From: Litoreibacter arenae DSM 19593
GTDB taxonomy: Bacteria > Pseudomonadota > Alphaproteobacteria > Rhodobacterales > Rhodobacteraceae
Assembly (NCBI RefSeq): GCF_000442275.2
Contig: NZ_KE557314.1
Coordinates: 339,084-403,083, forward strand
Length of the DNA: 64,000 bases
Direction of reading: 5' to 3'
Positions 44,439-53,832 of the stretch are shown one piece after another. Each line of letters opens with the position of its first letter. Within the stretch, counting starts at the first letter, position 1. The notes under the pieces were generated by a model, which worked only from the letters and a program-made list of their open reading frames with translations, made no database searches and was not told the origin of the DNA. Made by a program: the position numbers and the translations under genes.

Positions 44439-46097
44439 ATGAGTGACACGTTTCGCCTGACTCTGGCCCAACTGAATCCCACGGCGGGCGATTTCGCCGG
44501 AAACGCCGCCAAGGCCCGCGATGCGTGGCGGCAGGCCAAGGCAGCGGGCGCGCAGATGGTCGCGCTGCCCGAAATGTTCATAACCGGCTATCAGGTGCAT
44601 GATCTGGTCATCAAGCCAGCCTTCACCGAAGGCGCGGTCGCCGCGGTGGAGCAATTGGCAAAAGACTGTGCCGACGGTCCAACCATGGGTATCGGCCATC
44701 CCGTCTCCATCGACGGGGCGATCTTCAACGCATACTCGATCCTCGAAGGCGGCGTGGTCAAATCCCGCACGCTGAAGCACGAGTTGCCAAACTCGGGCGT
44801 CTTCGATGAACGGCGCCTTTACGAGAAAGGCCCGCTTGGCGGCCCTCATTCCATCGGCGCGATGCGCATCGGCACGCCGATCTGCGAGGATGCATGGCAC
44901 GAGGACGTCTGCGAAACCTTGGCCGAGTCCGGCGCTGACATCTTTCTGGTGCCGAACGGCTCACCGTATTTTCGCGGCAAGCACGATGTCCGCCTCAGCC
45001 ACATGGTCGCCCGCGTGGTCGAGAACGACCTGCCGCTGGTCTATCTCAACATGGTCGGCGGGCAGGACGACCAGGTCTTCGACGGCGGCTCTTTTGTGCT
45101 GAACCGTGGCGGCAAACTGGCGCTGCAACTGCCGGCCTTCGACGAGGTCATTGCCCATGTCGATTTCATCCGCGAAGATGACGGCTGGGCTGCCGTCGAG
45201 GGCGTGAAAACCGCCCTACCCGACGACTACGAACAGGACTACCGCGTCATGGTCGAAGCCTTGCGCGACTACATGCGCAAGACCGGCTTCAAACAGGTAC
45301 TGCTCGGCATGTCCGGCGGCATCGACTCCGCACTCGTCGCCGCCATCGCCGCCGATGCGCTTGGTCCCGAAAATGTACGCTGCGTGATGCTGCCCTCCGA
45401 ATACACCTCCGAACACTCGCTGGAAGATGCGTCGGAGGCCGCGCGGCTGCTCGGCACCCGCATAGACACCGTCCCCATCAAAGGACCGCGCGCGGCGGTG
45501 ACCGAGGCGCTTGCGCCGCTGTTCGAAGGCACCAAGGAAGACCTGACCGAGGAAAACATCCAGTCCCGTCTGCGCGGCGTGCTGCTCATGGCGATCTCCA
45601 ACAAGTTCGGGGAAATGCTGCTGACCACCGGCAACAAATCCGAGGTCGCGGTCGGCTACGCCACCATCTACGGCGACATGGCGGGCGGCTATAACCCGAT
45701 CAAGGACCTCTACAAAATGCGGGTGTTCGAAACCTGCCGCTGGCGCAACACCAACCACCGCCCCTGGATGATGGGGCCGGACGGCATGGTTGTCCCGCAA
45801 CGGATCATCGACAAACCCCCGTCAGCCGAGCTGCGCGAGGACCAGAAAGACGAGGACAGCCTGCCGCCCTACGACATCCTCGACGACATTCTGGAGCGTC
45901 TGGTCGACCGCGATCAGTCCGTGGCCGAAATCGTCGCCGCAGGCCATGACCGCGCCGTTGTCAAGAAGATCGAGCACCTGATCTACATCAGCGAATACAA
46001 GCGCTTCCAGTCCGCTCCCGGCGCCCGCCTGACCGACAGCGCCTTCTGGCTCGACCGCCGCTACCCCATCGTCAACCGCTGGCGCGATCCAAGCTAA
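44439..46097 (+). CDS. nadE: Glutamine-dependent NAD+ synthetase
   Basis: This 552-residue two-domain enzyme has an N-terminal nitrilase-type glutaminase (Glu in LPEMFITGY, Lys in LKHELPN, Cys in GTPICEDAWHED) and a C-terminal synthetase with P-loop LGMSGGIDSALVA. It converts deamido-NAD to NAD with ammonia from glutamine. The ATG at 44439 is chosen over an in-frame start 30 bases upstream, as it gives the conserved N-terminus. Confidence 0.95.
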   Translation: MSDTFRLTLAQLNPTAGDFAGNAAKARDAWRQAKAAGAQMVALPEMFITGYQVHDLVIKPAFTEGAVAAVEQLAKDCADGPTMGIGHPVSIDGAIFNAYSILEGGVVKSRTLKHELPNSGVFDERRLYEKGPLGGPHSIGAMRIGTPICEDAWHEDVCETLAESGADIFLVPNGSPYFRGKHDVRLSHMVARVVENDLPLVYLNMVGGQDDQVFDGGSFVLNRGGKLALQLPAFDEVIAHVDFIREDDGWAAVEGVKTALPDDYEQDYRVMVEALRDYMRKTGFKQVLLGMSGGIDSALVAAIAADALGPENVRCVMLPSEYTSEHSLEDASEAARLLGTRIDTVPIKGPRAAVTEALAPLFEGTKEDLTEENIQSRLRGVLLMAISNKFGEMLLTTGNKSEVAVGYATIYGDMAGGYNPIKDLYKMRVFETCRWRNTNHRPWMMGPDGMVVPQRIIDKPPSAELREDQKDEDSLPPYDILDDILERLVDRDQSVAEIVAAGHDRAVVKKIEHLIYISEYKRFQSAPGARLTDSAFWLDRRYPIVNRWRDPS

Positions 46098-46186
46098 GTC
46101 GCAGTCAGTCAGATTTTGACAATATCTGCGCCAGTGATAGGCTTCCGGCATATTTGAAGACTTTTTATGCCGCAGGAGCGCACTGA

Positions 46187-46912
46187 ATGCGCCTGAACCA
46201 GATAATGTCAGCCGATGGCCAAGAGGCCTATCTTGCGGAACGGCGCGCACCGTATTTTGCGAAGGCGGAAAAGTATCTCGCGACGCATTTCGCACCGCTA
46301 TGTGCGCCGCTGCAACCTCCGACCCTGCGGGCCGTGGTCGAGAGCGCGTTCCACGACGCCCGCACATGGGGGTTTCGCACAGAACGCGAATTGTTGCGCT
46401 ACCTAATCCCGACAGCCCTGCTGGGTGAAGGCTTCGCAGGCGACCCGCTGCTCAGGCCGCTGTTGCGCGCCGCGTTTTGGATCAACGCCCAAGACCGGCC
46501 GCTGCGCTCACCAGGCTTTCCCCGGCTCTTTGATGTCGTGGACATGTGGCACCGCAGACGCCGTCGCGATCTTGACGCGCCCGACAGGTTTGCCACCGCG
46601 CTGAGCACACCCTTGCCGGCACAAATCGCCTACCCCGATGCGCAACGGCTTTTCCGTGCCTGCTGGCCGAACCTGCTGCAGAATATACCGCCCGATGTGC
46701 TTCGCCGCTTCGCAGATACCGGCCTGAAGGCGCTACAAAGCGACGGGATCGGCCTTGATGTGGCGGTCCGCCTGCTTGCCGTGCAGGTCGGAGCCGGCCA
46801 CCGCGCGGGGCGGGCCAACTTCCACCCTGACCTATGTGCGGCCGCCCGCGAGGGCCGCTTCGACGCGACTGCCGGGTTGGCAGCGCTTACGTCAATGGAG
46901 ACCTCCTCATGA
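46187..46912 (+). CDS. Unknown protein paired with a peptidase; candidate adaptor or chaperone
   Basis: This 241-residue soluble, mostly helical protein has no signal peptide. It carries segments such as TWGFRTERELLRYLIPTALLG and FAGDPLLRPLLRAAF. I do not recognise a named family. It overlaps the next gene (HELTH/M15 peptidase) by ATGA, so the two are made together. Small helical proteins encoded just before secreted toxins are often adaptors or loading chaperones. That role is inference from order and coupling only. Confidence 0.6.
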   Translation: MRLNQIMSADGQEAYLAERRAPYFAKAEKYLATHFAPLCAPLQPPTLRAVVESAFHDARTWGFRTERELLRYLIPTALLGEGFAGDPLLRPLLRAAFWINAQDRPLRSPGFPRLFDVVDMWHRRRRRDLDAPDRFATALSTPLPAQIAYPDAQRLFRACWPNLLQNIPPDVLRRFADTGLKALQSDGIGLDVAVRLLAVQVGAGHRAGRANFHPDLCAAAREGRFDATAGLAALTSMETSS

Positions 46913-48285
46913 CCCTTCCCCCGACCGGCACCGGCGCACGCGCCATGACCCAGCAGGACCGCCTGTTCACAGAGGACGAAATTTTTAATGACACGCAACC
47001 CCAAGGCGGGCACGAACTGACCCATACCGTTCAGCAGTCTGGCAGCCCCACCAGTGCGGCGGAGCAAGCCGCCGAACAGCAAGGCACCGATGCAGACCCG
47101 GACCAGGATACCCAACCTTGCCGCGGCTGGGTCGAACTCTACACGCATTACGCGGAGTTCGATCACATCCCGATCTCGGGACGCATCACCCTGTCGAAGG
47201 TCGAGGAAGGCGGCGGCCTGACACAGATTTCGCAAGATCAGGTGGATTACGAACGCATCGCCGGCGATGTCGAGGTGTTCGTCGCCCCGAGACCCAGACC
47301 GCGTCCCGAAGGCCTCGGCGAGGAGCAGGAAGGCGAGGAACCGGCGACCGAGGACACCGCTGACGGTACCGACCCGGACATGGAAGCAGGCGAGCCCACC
47401 AGTCAGGCACAAATGCCCGCCACCGCCGCCGCGAACGGCAATGCCCGCATCCTGCTTGGTGGAGAGGAAGGACTGGAGCCGGGCACCTATCGCGTCGCGT
47501 TCCAGCCGACCATTCGCCACGGCAAACTCAGGGTGCATCCCCGCGCCATCACAGCGGCAGAAGATGCCGCGCTGGAACACCGGTACAAGATCATTCCCAC
47601 CGACGGCGTGGTGCCTGACACGCTGACCGAGGCCAACACGACAGATCGTTACTATCAGGTGCCGGGGACAACCACCGTCGAAGAAGAGTGGAGTCAGGAC
47701 GTCAATGTCATGTGCATGCCCCGCAACATGCCGTTCCGCGTCGAGATGGTCTGGACCGATTTCAAGGCCAATCCGTTCCAGAACAACCGCTCCGAAGGGC
47801 GGTTGCGCACCTTGCACCCCAAAGCCCGCCACACCTTCTTTTGCTTCGTCAATAAATGCGAAGAAGTCGACCGTGAATACGTGGTGCTGTCGGGCCTGCG
47901 CGGCCCAGCCGAGCAGGACGAGCTTTATTGCCATGGCCGCGCCACCGAGGCCTATTGCGTCAATCTGGGCTTTACCGCCCATCCAACGGGTTGGCGCACC
48001 AATGCCAAACGGTGGCGCAGCAATCACAACTATGGCGTCGCGATAGATATGCAGGACTTCAATGCGGACGACTGGGTCAACCAAGGCATCCCGTCGCAGA
48101 TGGCCGGCACGGTGGGGGATCAGTTCGGCCTCGAATGGGGCGGCCGCTGGACTGATAGCCGGGACTACCCGCACTTTCAGCTCTCGACCCCGTCATGGCG
48201 CGCCTTGCGGGATCAGGTCACGAACGGCGTGGTAGCCGAAGCACGCCGGCTCACCTATGATGGGAACGAATATGTATCCTTCTAA
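46909..48285 (+). CDS. DUF4157-like N-terminus plus M15 peptidoglycan peptidase; candidate effector
   Basis: This 458-residue protein lacks a signal peptide. Residues 18-43 (FTEDEIFN then GGHELTHTVQQSG) match the HExxH-x-x-QQ core of DUF4157, a domain enriched in cargo of extracellular contractile injection systems. A linker rich in Pro/Glu follows (residues 130-170), then a beta-rich middle. Residues about 325-435 are an M15C/VanY-type endopeptidase: SGLRGPAEQDELYCHGRA, SNHNYGVAIDM (zinc ligands His373 and Asp380), GLEWGGRW and YPHFQLS (His422). It would cut peptide stems of peptidoglycan once delivered. It overlaps a signal-peptide gene by 14 bases. Confidence 0.78.
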   Translation: MTLPPTGTGARAMTQQDRLFTEDEIFNDTQPQGGHELTHTVQQSGSPTSAAEQAAEQQGTDADPDQDTQPCRGWVELYTHYAEFDHIPISGRITLSKVEEGGGLTQISQDQVDYERIAGDVEVFVAPRPRPRPEGLGEEQEGEEPATEDTADGTDPDMEAGEPTSQAQMPATAAANGNARILLGGEEGLEPGTYRVAFQPTIRHGKLRVHPRAITAAEDAALEHRYKIIPTDGVVPDTLTEANTTDRYYQVPGTTTVEEEWSQDVNVMCMPRNMPFRVEMVWTDFKANPFQNNRSEGRLRTLHPKARHTFFCFVNKCEEVDREYVVLSGLRGPAEQDELYCHGRATEAYCVNLGFTAHPTGWRTNAKRWRSNHNYGVAIDMQDFNADDWVNQGIPSQMAGTVGDQFGLEWGGRWTDSRDYPHFQLSTPSWRALRDQVTNGVVAEARRLTYDGNEYVSF

Positions 48286-48712
48286 GTCCTTTCTCGCCGC
48301 CTTGGTGCTGGCCTGCTTGCCATTTTCAGCGCAGGCCGAATGCCTGTCACCGGAGACCTTTGAGGTCCTGAAAGGAACCCTGGCGGGCGTCGAAGCGGTG
48401 GAGCAAGAGGGCCGCTCGCCCGACTACGCGGAGACTATTCGCGCGGGTGACAGGTTGACGGTGGTGGAGGCCGTGCGTCCGAACCGTATGCTCAGCTACG
48501 TGGTCATTGATCTGGGTGGGCAACACCTGATCCGCGGCTACTTCGAGACCTACGACATCGCCGCCAAGGGTGTTTCCACAACCGGCAGCTTCGAGGCATT
48601 GGCGACGGAGGACGGCACGCTCATCCCGCTTTGCGGCGAGAGCAAGATGGGTCCGATGGTCACCGAGCCCATTCTTGAACTGCTGCCGCAAATAAGCGGG
48701 CAGGCCGAGTAG
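48272..48712 (+). CDS. Secreted small protein; candidate immunity protein
   Basis: This 146-residue protein starts at ATG 48272 inside the end of the peptidase gene. It has a clear signal peptide (MYPSKSFLAALVLACLPF, cleaved after AQA), so it should be periplasmic. Two Cys are positioned for a disulfide. No family is recognised. A periplasmic protein encoded in tight overlap with a peptidoglycan-cutting enzyme is the expected layout for an immunity protein, but inhibition is not shown by sequence. Confidence 0.62.
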   Translation: MYPSKSFLAALVLACLPFSAQAECLSPETFEVLKGTLAGVEAVEQEGRSPDYAETIRAGDRLTVVEAVRPNRMLSYVVIDLGGQHLIRGYFETYDIAAKGVSTTGSFEALATEDGTLIPLCGESKMGPMVTEPILELLPQISGQAE

Positions 48713-48763
48713 CGCACGTCCTTGTGATTTGTCCGGGCTACTGCGATTTGGCACCACATCAGG

Positions 48764-49579
48764 ATGAATTATTACCTACCGCTTGTTTTCGCCGCTGTTC
48801 TGAGCGTTCTGGCCGCCCCGGCGCAAGCTTGCGGTCCGGACTCCGATTGCATTTTAGGGGATCGCACATATCGCATCGCCATGCCTGCAAGCCATGACGG
48901 CACCACACCGGTGGGCGCCATCGTCTTCGCGCATGGCTACAAGGGCAGCGCGGCAGGGTTGATGGGAAACCGCAATCTTCGCCGGACGGTTTCCGATATG
49001 GGGCTGGCATTTATTGCACTCAAATCCAAAGGCGATGATTGGGTATTGCCGAACGCGCCGCGTCACATGGACAGCGACGGGGCCGAGGAGTTTGCCTATG
49101 TTGACGCCGTGATCGCCGACGCCGCCAGCCGTGCGCAAATCGACACAGGCCGCATGATGGCGGCCGGATTTTCGGCAGGGGGGATGATGGTCTGGAACCT
49201 CGCCTGCGCCCGCCCCGACCTGTTCGCAGGTTTCGCCCCGATTTCCGGCACATTCTGGAAGGGACCACCCAAGACTTGCGTCAGCCCGGCGGCCAGCATC
49301 ATCCATATTCACGGGGACAGCGATCCCACAGTGCCGCTGGACGGCCGCCCCATTCTGAACACCCGTCAGGGCAAGGTGTCCGAGGCGCTGGCAATGTACC
49401 GCGATTTTGGCGACTTCGGCGAGAGCAAACCGCACAACACTGCGCAGCTCATTTGCCAGAACAGCACCAACGATCAAGGTGCGGTTCTGGATTTTTGCCT
49501 GTTCCAAGGCGGTCACAGCTTCCGAAGCGACTATTTGCGTCACGCTTGGTCACGCCTGAAGGAAGCCGGACATCTGTAA
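48764..49579 (+). CDS. Secreted alpha/beta-hydrolase, LpqC/CE1 esterase-like
   Basis: This 271-residue protein has a signal peptide ending ...APAQA. The nucleophile elbow is GFSAGGMM (Ser), the oxyanion region is VFAHGYKGSAAG, the acid is in IIHIHGDSDPTVPLDG and the His is in FQGGHSF. This fits the LpqC/PHB-depolymerase-like esterases. It probably cleaves esters in the periplasm or outside the cell. It is on the same strand as the cassette upstream but separated by 51 bases, so membership of that cassette is doubtful. Confidence 0.82.
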   Translation: MNYYLPLVFAAVLSVLAAPAQACGPDSDCILGDRTYRIAMPASHDGTTPVGAIVFAHGYKGSAAGLMGNRNLRRTVSDMGLAFIALKSKGDDWVLPNAPRHMDSDGAEEFAYVDAVIADAASRAQIDTGRMMAAGFSAGGMMVWNLACARPDLFAGFAPISGTFWKGPPKTCVSPAASIIHIHGDSDPTVPLDGRPILNTRQGKVSEALAMYRDFGDFGESKPHNTAQLICQNSTNDQGAVLDFCLFQGGHSFRSDYLRHAWSRLKEAGHL

Positions 49580-49587
49580 GCAAAGTA

Positions 49588-50679
49588 CTACCCCGCTTCG
49601 GCCTGCATCTCGGAGCAGTCCGCATGACACATGCGGCCGGGCAGGGTGACACGCACAGGTGCCCCGTCGTTCAGGCAGGAGGTCGTTGTCAGCGTGCCGC
49701 CGCGCTCCTTCACAAGTGACGCTGCCATCGCCATGTCGCCGCCCCACTCCGCCGCGCCTTGCTCGAATGCACTGTCATCCGTGATCGTGACGCCGAGAAT
49801 ATTGGCGTCGGACTCTTCTACGGCGACACTGATCGAACTCACCGCCCGGCTGGTCGCCTGTTCCAGCAGACACCGCAGCACAACCTGCGTGACGGCCCAG
49901 TCACCCTCTATCGGCTGGTTTGGCAAGCTCATGCTGATGCGACTTTCCGGATCGACCAGCGCGGCAATGTCCCGGCACATATGCGCCAGATCAATTTGCA
50001 CGAACTCCGGCGGGCTTTCACGCAGGTGGCTGGTGCTTTGCAGCACCTCGTCCAATTCTGAAATGGCCGTTACTACGATGTTGTGAATGCTGTCGATATT
50101 ACCCAGCTTGCCATCGCCCAGATCAAGAAAGCCATCCCTGAGCATATCAAGATGCGCAAGCACGGAGCGCAGTGGCGATTTCGAGTCCAGAATGGAGTTC
50201 GTGGCAAATGCCCTGACCTTTTCGGCGGCGGCAGTTTGCGCACTCAGCTTCTGGGTAAGCTCGATTTCCAGCTTGTTGGCCTCTGTGACATCGACGGCGA
50301 CACCGAGAATCTGCGTCACCGGGCCATTCGCACCGGAACCAAAAATCGGAGACAGCGTCGTGCGCCACCAACGCGGCCCTGTGGGCAGTTCCAGAATTTC
50401 CTCGTAAGATTCGATTTGCCCGCTGACACGGCAACGTTCGTAATTGGCGACGACCGTATCGGCCATCCTTTCCGGCAGCACGTCATGCGGTGCCTTGCCG
50501 ATCAGGGCGGCCCCGTCGATCCCCGTCTCGCGCTCATGCTGCCCGCTGATATGGCTGAAGCGATAGCTTCCCTGCCCGTCGGAACCCGAGCTGACGTCCA
50601 GCAGGAAGGACGGCAGGCCGATCATTTCCATTACATGCTTGATCTGTGGCGACCCGATCCATCGTAGTTTGCTTGACAT
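49588..50679 (-). CDS. PAS-domain sensor kinase homologue lacking catalytic motifs
   Basis: This 363-residue cytoplasmic protein has a PAS domain (about residues 15-130, ending ILGVAVDVTEAN), a coiled coil and a DHp-like helix with FATNSILDSKSPLRSVLAHL. A degenerate ATPase-like fold follows. The usual HDLRSPL phosphoacceptor His is replaced (LDSKSPL). The N-box reads RCLLEQATSRAV without the Asn, and the G1 DxGxG is missing (TITDDSAFEQG). It is therefore probably a pseudokinase that senses through PAS and signals by protein contact. The ATG at 50679 is preferred to one 21 bases upstream. Confidence 0.75.
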   Translation of the reverse strand: MSSKLRWIGSPQIKHVMEMIGLPSFLLDVSSGSDGQGSYRFSHISGQHERETGIDGAALIGKAPHDVLPERMADTVVANYERCRVSGQIESYEEILELPTGPRWWRTTLSPIFGSGANGPVTQILGVAVDVTEANKLEIELTQKLSAQTAAAEKVRAFATNSILDSKSPLRSVLAHLDMLRDGFLDLGDGKLGNIDSIHNIVVTAISELDEVLQSTSHLRESPPEFVQIDLAHMCRDIAALVDPESRISMSLPNQPIEGDWAVTQVVLRCLLEQATSRAVSSISVAVEESDANILGVTITDDSAFEQGAAEWGGDMAMAASLVKERGGTLTTTSCLNDGAPVRVTLPGRMCHADCSEMQAEAG

Positions 50680-50801
50680 AGTTCCCTCACTCGCTGCCAC
50701 GCAAAGCTACGAGCGAGAGGGTTTACAGACCGATAACTTCGCTAGAAATTAGCAAGGTAAATCAACGGCATTTGAGTCAATTGGATCAGGTCGCCCGCAC
50801 C

Positions 50802-51716
50802 TTACAGCATCATCTGATAGCTCATCGGCACATATTCGAACCCGTCACCTTTCGACGCCACATACCCCATCGCCGGGAACGGCATGTGATAGCCCACCAT
50901 CGGCACACGATCAGCCGCCAGCATCCCCAGAACCGTGCGGCGGGCCTCGGCGGCTTGTGCCTTGTCCATGTCGAAACGAACCTCCCAATCGGGTTTGGCC
51001 AGTGACCAGACAGGGTGGTTTGCCAGATCGGCGATCAGCATCAACTGCGCCCCGTTACTTTCGATCATGTAGCCCATGTGACCCGGCGTGTGACCGGCCG
51101 CCAGAACCGAGGTGATCCCCGATGCGACCGAGGCACCGTCCTCGATCATCGTCATCTTCTCGGATAGGGGCGCAACCTTGGTCTTGAACCCCTCGTTATC
51201 TGCGTTGGACCAGTGGTTATGCTCGGCAGCACCTGTAACATAGGCGGCGTTCTTGAACGTCTCGCCCGCCTCGCCCATCAAGCCACCAATGTGGTCGCCA
51301 TGCATATGGGTAATCACGACCTTATCCACTTGATCCGCCGTATATCCGGCGGCCTCGACCGCTGCGGTGATGCCTTCGGCGTTCAGGCCGGTGTCGAACA
51401 GGATCAGCTCCGCGCCGGTATTGACGAGCGTGGGGGTAAAGAAGAACTGCACCTTGTCGACAGGCAGGAACGCCTCCTGAGACACCTCGGCAAACTCTTC
51501 GGGGCTGACATTCATCCCGAAAATGCTCTGCGGCTCGTCGCGGGTGGCGGTGCCCGCAAGCAGGGTCGTCACTTCGAAATCGCCCAGCTTCACGCGGCGG
51601 GACTTGGCGATATCCATGCCTTTCATCTCGGCCTTGGCGGCGGCGGCATGGGGCAATGCGGCGGCAAGCGGCAGGCTGGCACCAAGGGACAATGCGGCGC
51701 GTCGGGTCAGTTTCAT
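50802..51716 (-). CDS. Tat-exported metallo-beta-lactamase-fold hydrolase
   Basis: This 304-residue protein has a twin-arginine signal (KLTRRAALSLGASLPLAAA). The MBL zinc motif THMHGDHIGG is followed by AAGHTPGHMGY and a later His. It is a periplasmic hydrolase, possibly a lactonase or esterase; the substrate is unknown. The ATG at 51716 is chosen to place the RR motif at the N-terminus. It stands alone and is divergent from gltX. Confidence 0.88.
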   Translation of the reverse strand: MKLTRRAALSLGASLPLAAALPHAAAAKAEMKGMDIAKSRRVKLGDFEVTTLLAGTATRDEPQSIFGMNVSPEEFAEVSQEAFLPVDKVQFFFTPTLVNTGAELILFDTGLNAEGITAAVEAAGYTADQVDKVVITHMHGDHIGGLMGEAGETFKNAAYVTGAAEHNHWSNADNEGFKTKVAPLSEKMTMIEDGASVASGITSVLAAGHTPGHMGYMIESNGAQLMLIADLANHPVWSLAKPDWEVRFDMDKAQAAEARRTVLGMLAADRVPMVGYHMPFPAMGYVASKGDGFEYVPMSYQMML

Positions 51717-51863
51717 GGCGGGAACTCCTCTGTTGGGTGGCATTGGGTCAATCAGATAGTGCTTCGAAGCCCGACGCCAATCAATAGGGAGTGAGCGCGT
51801 GCAGATATGGACAAATGCGGGCCGTTGTGGTTCACGAACGGCAACCCGAAAAGGACCAGTTCA

Positions 51864-53189
51864 ATGACCGTCACCCGCTTCGCCCCGTCGCCTACCGGCT
51901 ATATCCATGTCGGCAACCTGCGCACCGCGCTGTTCAACTACCTGATCGCACGCAAGGCGGGCGGGCAGTTCATCCTGCGCCTTGACGACACCGACCCGGT
52001 GCGTTCGACGCAGGAATATGCGGATGCGATCAAGGTCGATCTGGAATGGCTTGGCATCGAATGGGACCGCGTGGAGACGCAATCGTCACGCCTCGACCGC
52101 TATATGGCCGCCGCTGACGACCTTCGCGAGAAAGGCCGTTTCTACGAGGCGTTCGAGACCCCGACCGAGCTGGATCTGAAGCGCAAGAAGCAGCTGAACA
52201 TGGGCAACCCGCCTGTCTATGACCGCGCGGCGCTGAACCTGTCCGAGGACGAGAAAGCCGCGCTGCGCGCCGAACGTGGCGATGGCGTCTGGCGCTTCAA
52301 GCTGGATCAGGAACGCATTGAATGGAAAGACGGCATTCTTGGCGACATCTCCATCGACGCGGCGTCGGTGTCCGACCCCGTGCTGATCCGGGGCGACGGG
52401 CAGGTGCTCTATACGCTGGCCTCTGTGGTCGACGACACCGAAATGGGCGTCACCCATGTTGTGCGCGGCTCTGACCACGTGACCAACACCGCGACGCAAA
52501 TCCAGATCATCGAAGCACTCGGCGGCACTGTCCCCAGCTTCGCGCACCATTCCCTGTTGACCGGCCCGCAGGGCGAGGCCCTGTCCAAACGCCTCGGCAC
52601 CCTGTCCCTGCGCGACCTGCGCGCGTCGGGGGTCGAGCCGATGGCGCTGCTGTCGCTTATGGCGCGTCTCGGCTCCTCCGACCCGATCGAGTTGCGCACC
52701 TCAATGGACGAGCTGATCGAAGGGTTCGATCTGAACAACTTCGGCTCCGCGCCGACCAAGTTCGACGTGCAGGACCTCTACCCGCTGACCGCCCGCTATC
52801 TGCACGCCCAAAGCGTGGGCGAGGTCAAAGCCGATCTGGACGCATTGCAGATTCCGGCGGAGCAGCAGGAGGCATTCTGGACCGTCGCCCGCGAAAACAT
52901 CACCACCCGCAAGGACATCGCAGGCTGGTGGGATCTGTGCATGAACGGCGCCGATCCGGTGATCGACGACGAGGACAAGGATTTCGTGGCCGAGGCCTTG
53001 GCACTACTGCCTGACGGCCCCTACACGGAAAGCAGTTGGTCGGACTGGACCGCTGCCGTCAAAGAGGCCACCGGCCGCAAGGGGCGCGGGCTGTTCATGC
53101 CGCTGCGCAAGGCGCTGACGGGGATGGATCACGGACCGGATATGGGCTCGCTGATGCCGCTTTTGCAAAAGATCAAGGCCAAGGGCTGA
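51864..53189 (+). CDS. gltX: Glutamate--tRNA ligase
   Basis: This 441-residue class I synthetase has RFAPSPTGYIHVGNLRTALF (HIGH-type motif) and EALSKRLGTLSL (KMSKS-type). It charges tRNA-Glu. Alphaproteobacteria often carry two gltX paralogues, one of which may charge tRNA-Gln before amidation; which this is cannot be decided here. The start at 51864 gives the conserved N-terminus; an upstream in-frame ATG at 51807 is rejected. Confidence 0.94.
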   Translation: MTVTRFAPSPTGYIHVGNLRTALFNYLIARKAGGQFILRLDDTDPVRSTQEYADAIKVDLEWLGIEWDRVETQSSRLDRYMAAADDLREKGRFYEAFETPTELDLKRKKQLNMGNPPVYDRAALNLSEDEKAALRAERGDGVWRFKLDQERIEWKDGILGDISIDAASVSDPVLIRGDGQVLYTLASVVDDTEMGVTHVVRGSDHVTNTATQIQIIEALGGTVPSFAHHSLLTGPQGEALSKRLGTLSLRDLRASGVEPMALLSLMARLGSSDPIELRTSMDELIEGFDLNNFGSAPTKFDVQDLYPLTARYLHAQSVGEVKADLDALQIPAEQQEAFWTVARENITTRKDIAGWWDLCMNGADPVIDDEDKDFVAEALALLPDGPYTESSWSDWTAAVKEATGRKGRGLFMPLRKALTGMDHGPDMGSLMPLLQKIKAKG

Positions 53190-53202
53190 CCAACGGTCGG
53201 AG

Positions 53203-53233
53203 CCTCCGGCGGGAATATTTTTGAAGCAATGAA
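53203..53233 (-). repeat. Convergent-junction element, copy C
   Basis: Read on the minus strand it begins TTCATTGCTTCAAAAATATT and ends CCCGCCGGAGG. It lies between the convergent ends of gltX and the TlpA-like gene. Confidence 0.55.
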
Positions 53234-53249
53234 GCGGAAGGGCGTGGCT

Positions 53250-53807
53250 TCAACTGCCGCCCGTCCAGCCGCGGATCAGGTCAAGGGCGGCGGGGCTATC
53301 CCACTCCGCCTCCCCCCTCATACGCGCGACCTCGCGGCCTTCGGGGTCGATCAGGATCGTCAGCGGCAGGCTGCTGCCACCGACCGCCTGCATCAGCGCC
53401 ATTTTCGGGTCGAACAGCTTTGGCAGGTTCTTGATCTCTTTCTTGACGAAGAACTTGTCCACCGCTGGCCGCGCGTTGCGCCCTGTGGTGATGGTCACGA
53501 CCTCGAAATCACTGCCACCCAATGCCCCGTCCAACCGGTCGAGCGCCGGCATTTCCTTGACGCAGGGTGCGCACCACAAGGCCCAGAAGTTCAACAGCAC
53601 ATGCTTGCCACGATAATCCGCAAGGGTAACCGGGCCACCGGACGCATCCGTCACGGTGGTATCAGGCATCGCACGCGGCTCTGCATGGATCGTCAGTTTG
53701 GCCAGATCGCCCTGCGCCAGCGCCATCAACGCGCCCGTGTCGGCGGTCGCAGGGTTTGCACCCGCCGCCAGCGCCGCGTATAGCACCAAGAGCTTCATAA
53801 ACCGCAT
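53250..53807 (-). CDS. TlpA-like thiol-disulfide reductase
   Basis: This 185-residue protein has an N-terminal signal or anchor ([17 protein letters not shown]). The thioredoxin fold has active site [14 protein letters not shown] (C-x2-C) and a cis-Pro region [10 protein letters not shown]. It would reduce periplasmic disulfides, as in cytochrome c maturation. The start is ATG 53807 or 53798. It is divergent from argH with 25 bases between, so their promoters must overlap; the long open frame continuing into argH is a shadow. Confidence 0.87.
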   Translation of the reverse strand: MRFMKLLVLYAALAAGANPATADTGALMALAQGDLAKLTIHAEPRAMPDTTVTDASGGPVTLADYRGKHVLLNFWALWCAPCVKEMPALDRLDGALGGSDFEVVTITTGRNARPAVDKFFVKKEIKNLPKLFDPKMALMQAVGGSSLPLTILIDPEGREVARMRGEAEWDSPAALDLIRGWTGGS

Positions 53808-53832
53808 TTCATTACTCCAAAGAGCCAGTCCC

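Noticed and set aside
46630..48174. 514-residue frame antisense to the HELTH/M15 gene
   Set aside because: It has no recognisable domain, while the plus strand has zinc-site motifs and coupled neighbours.
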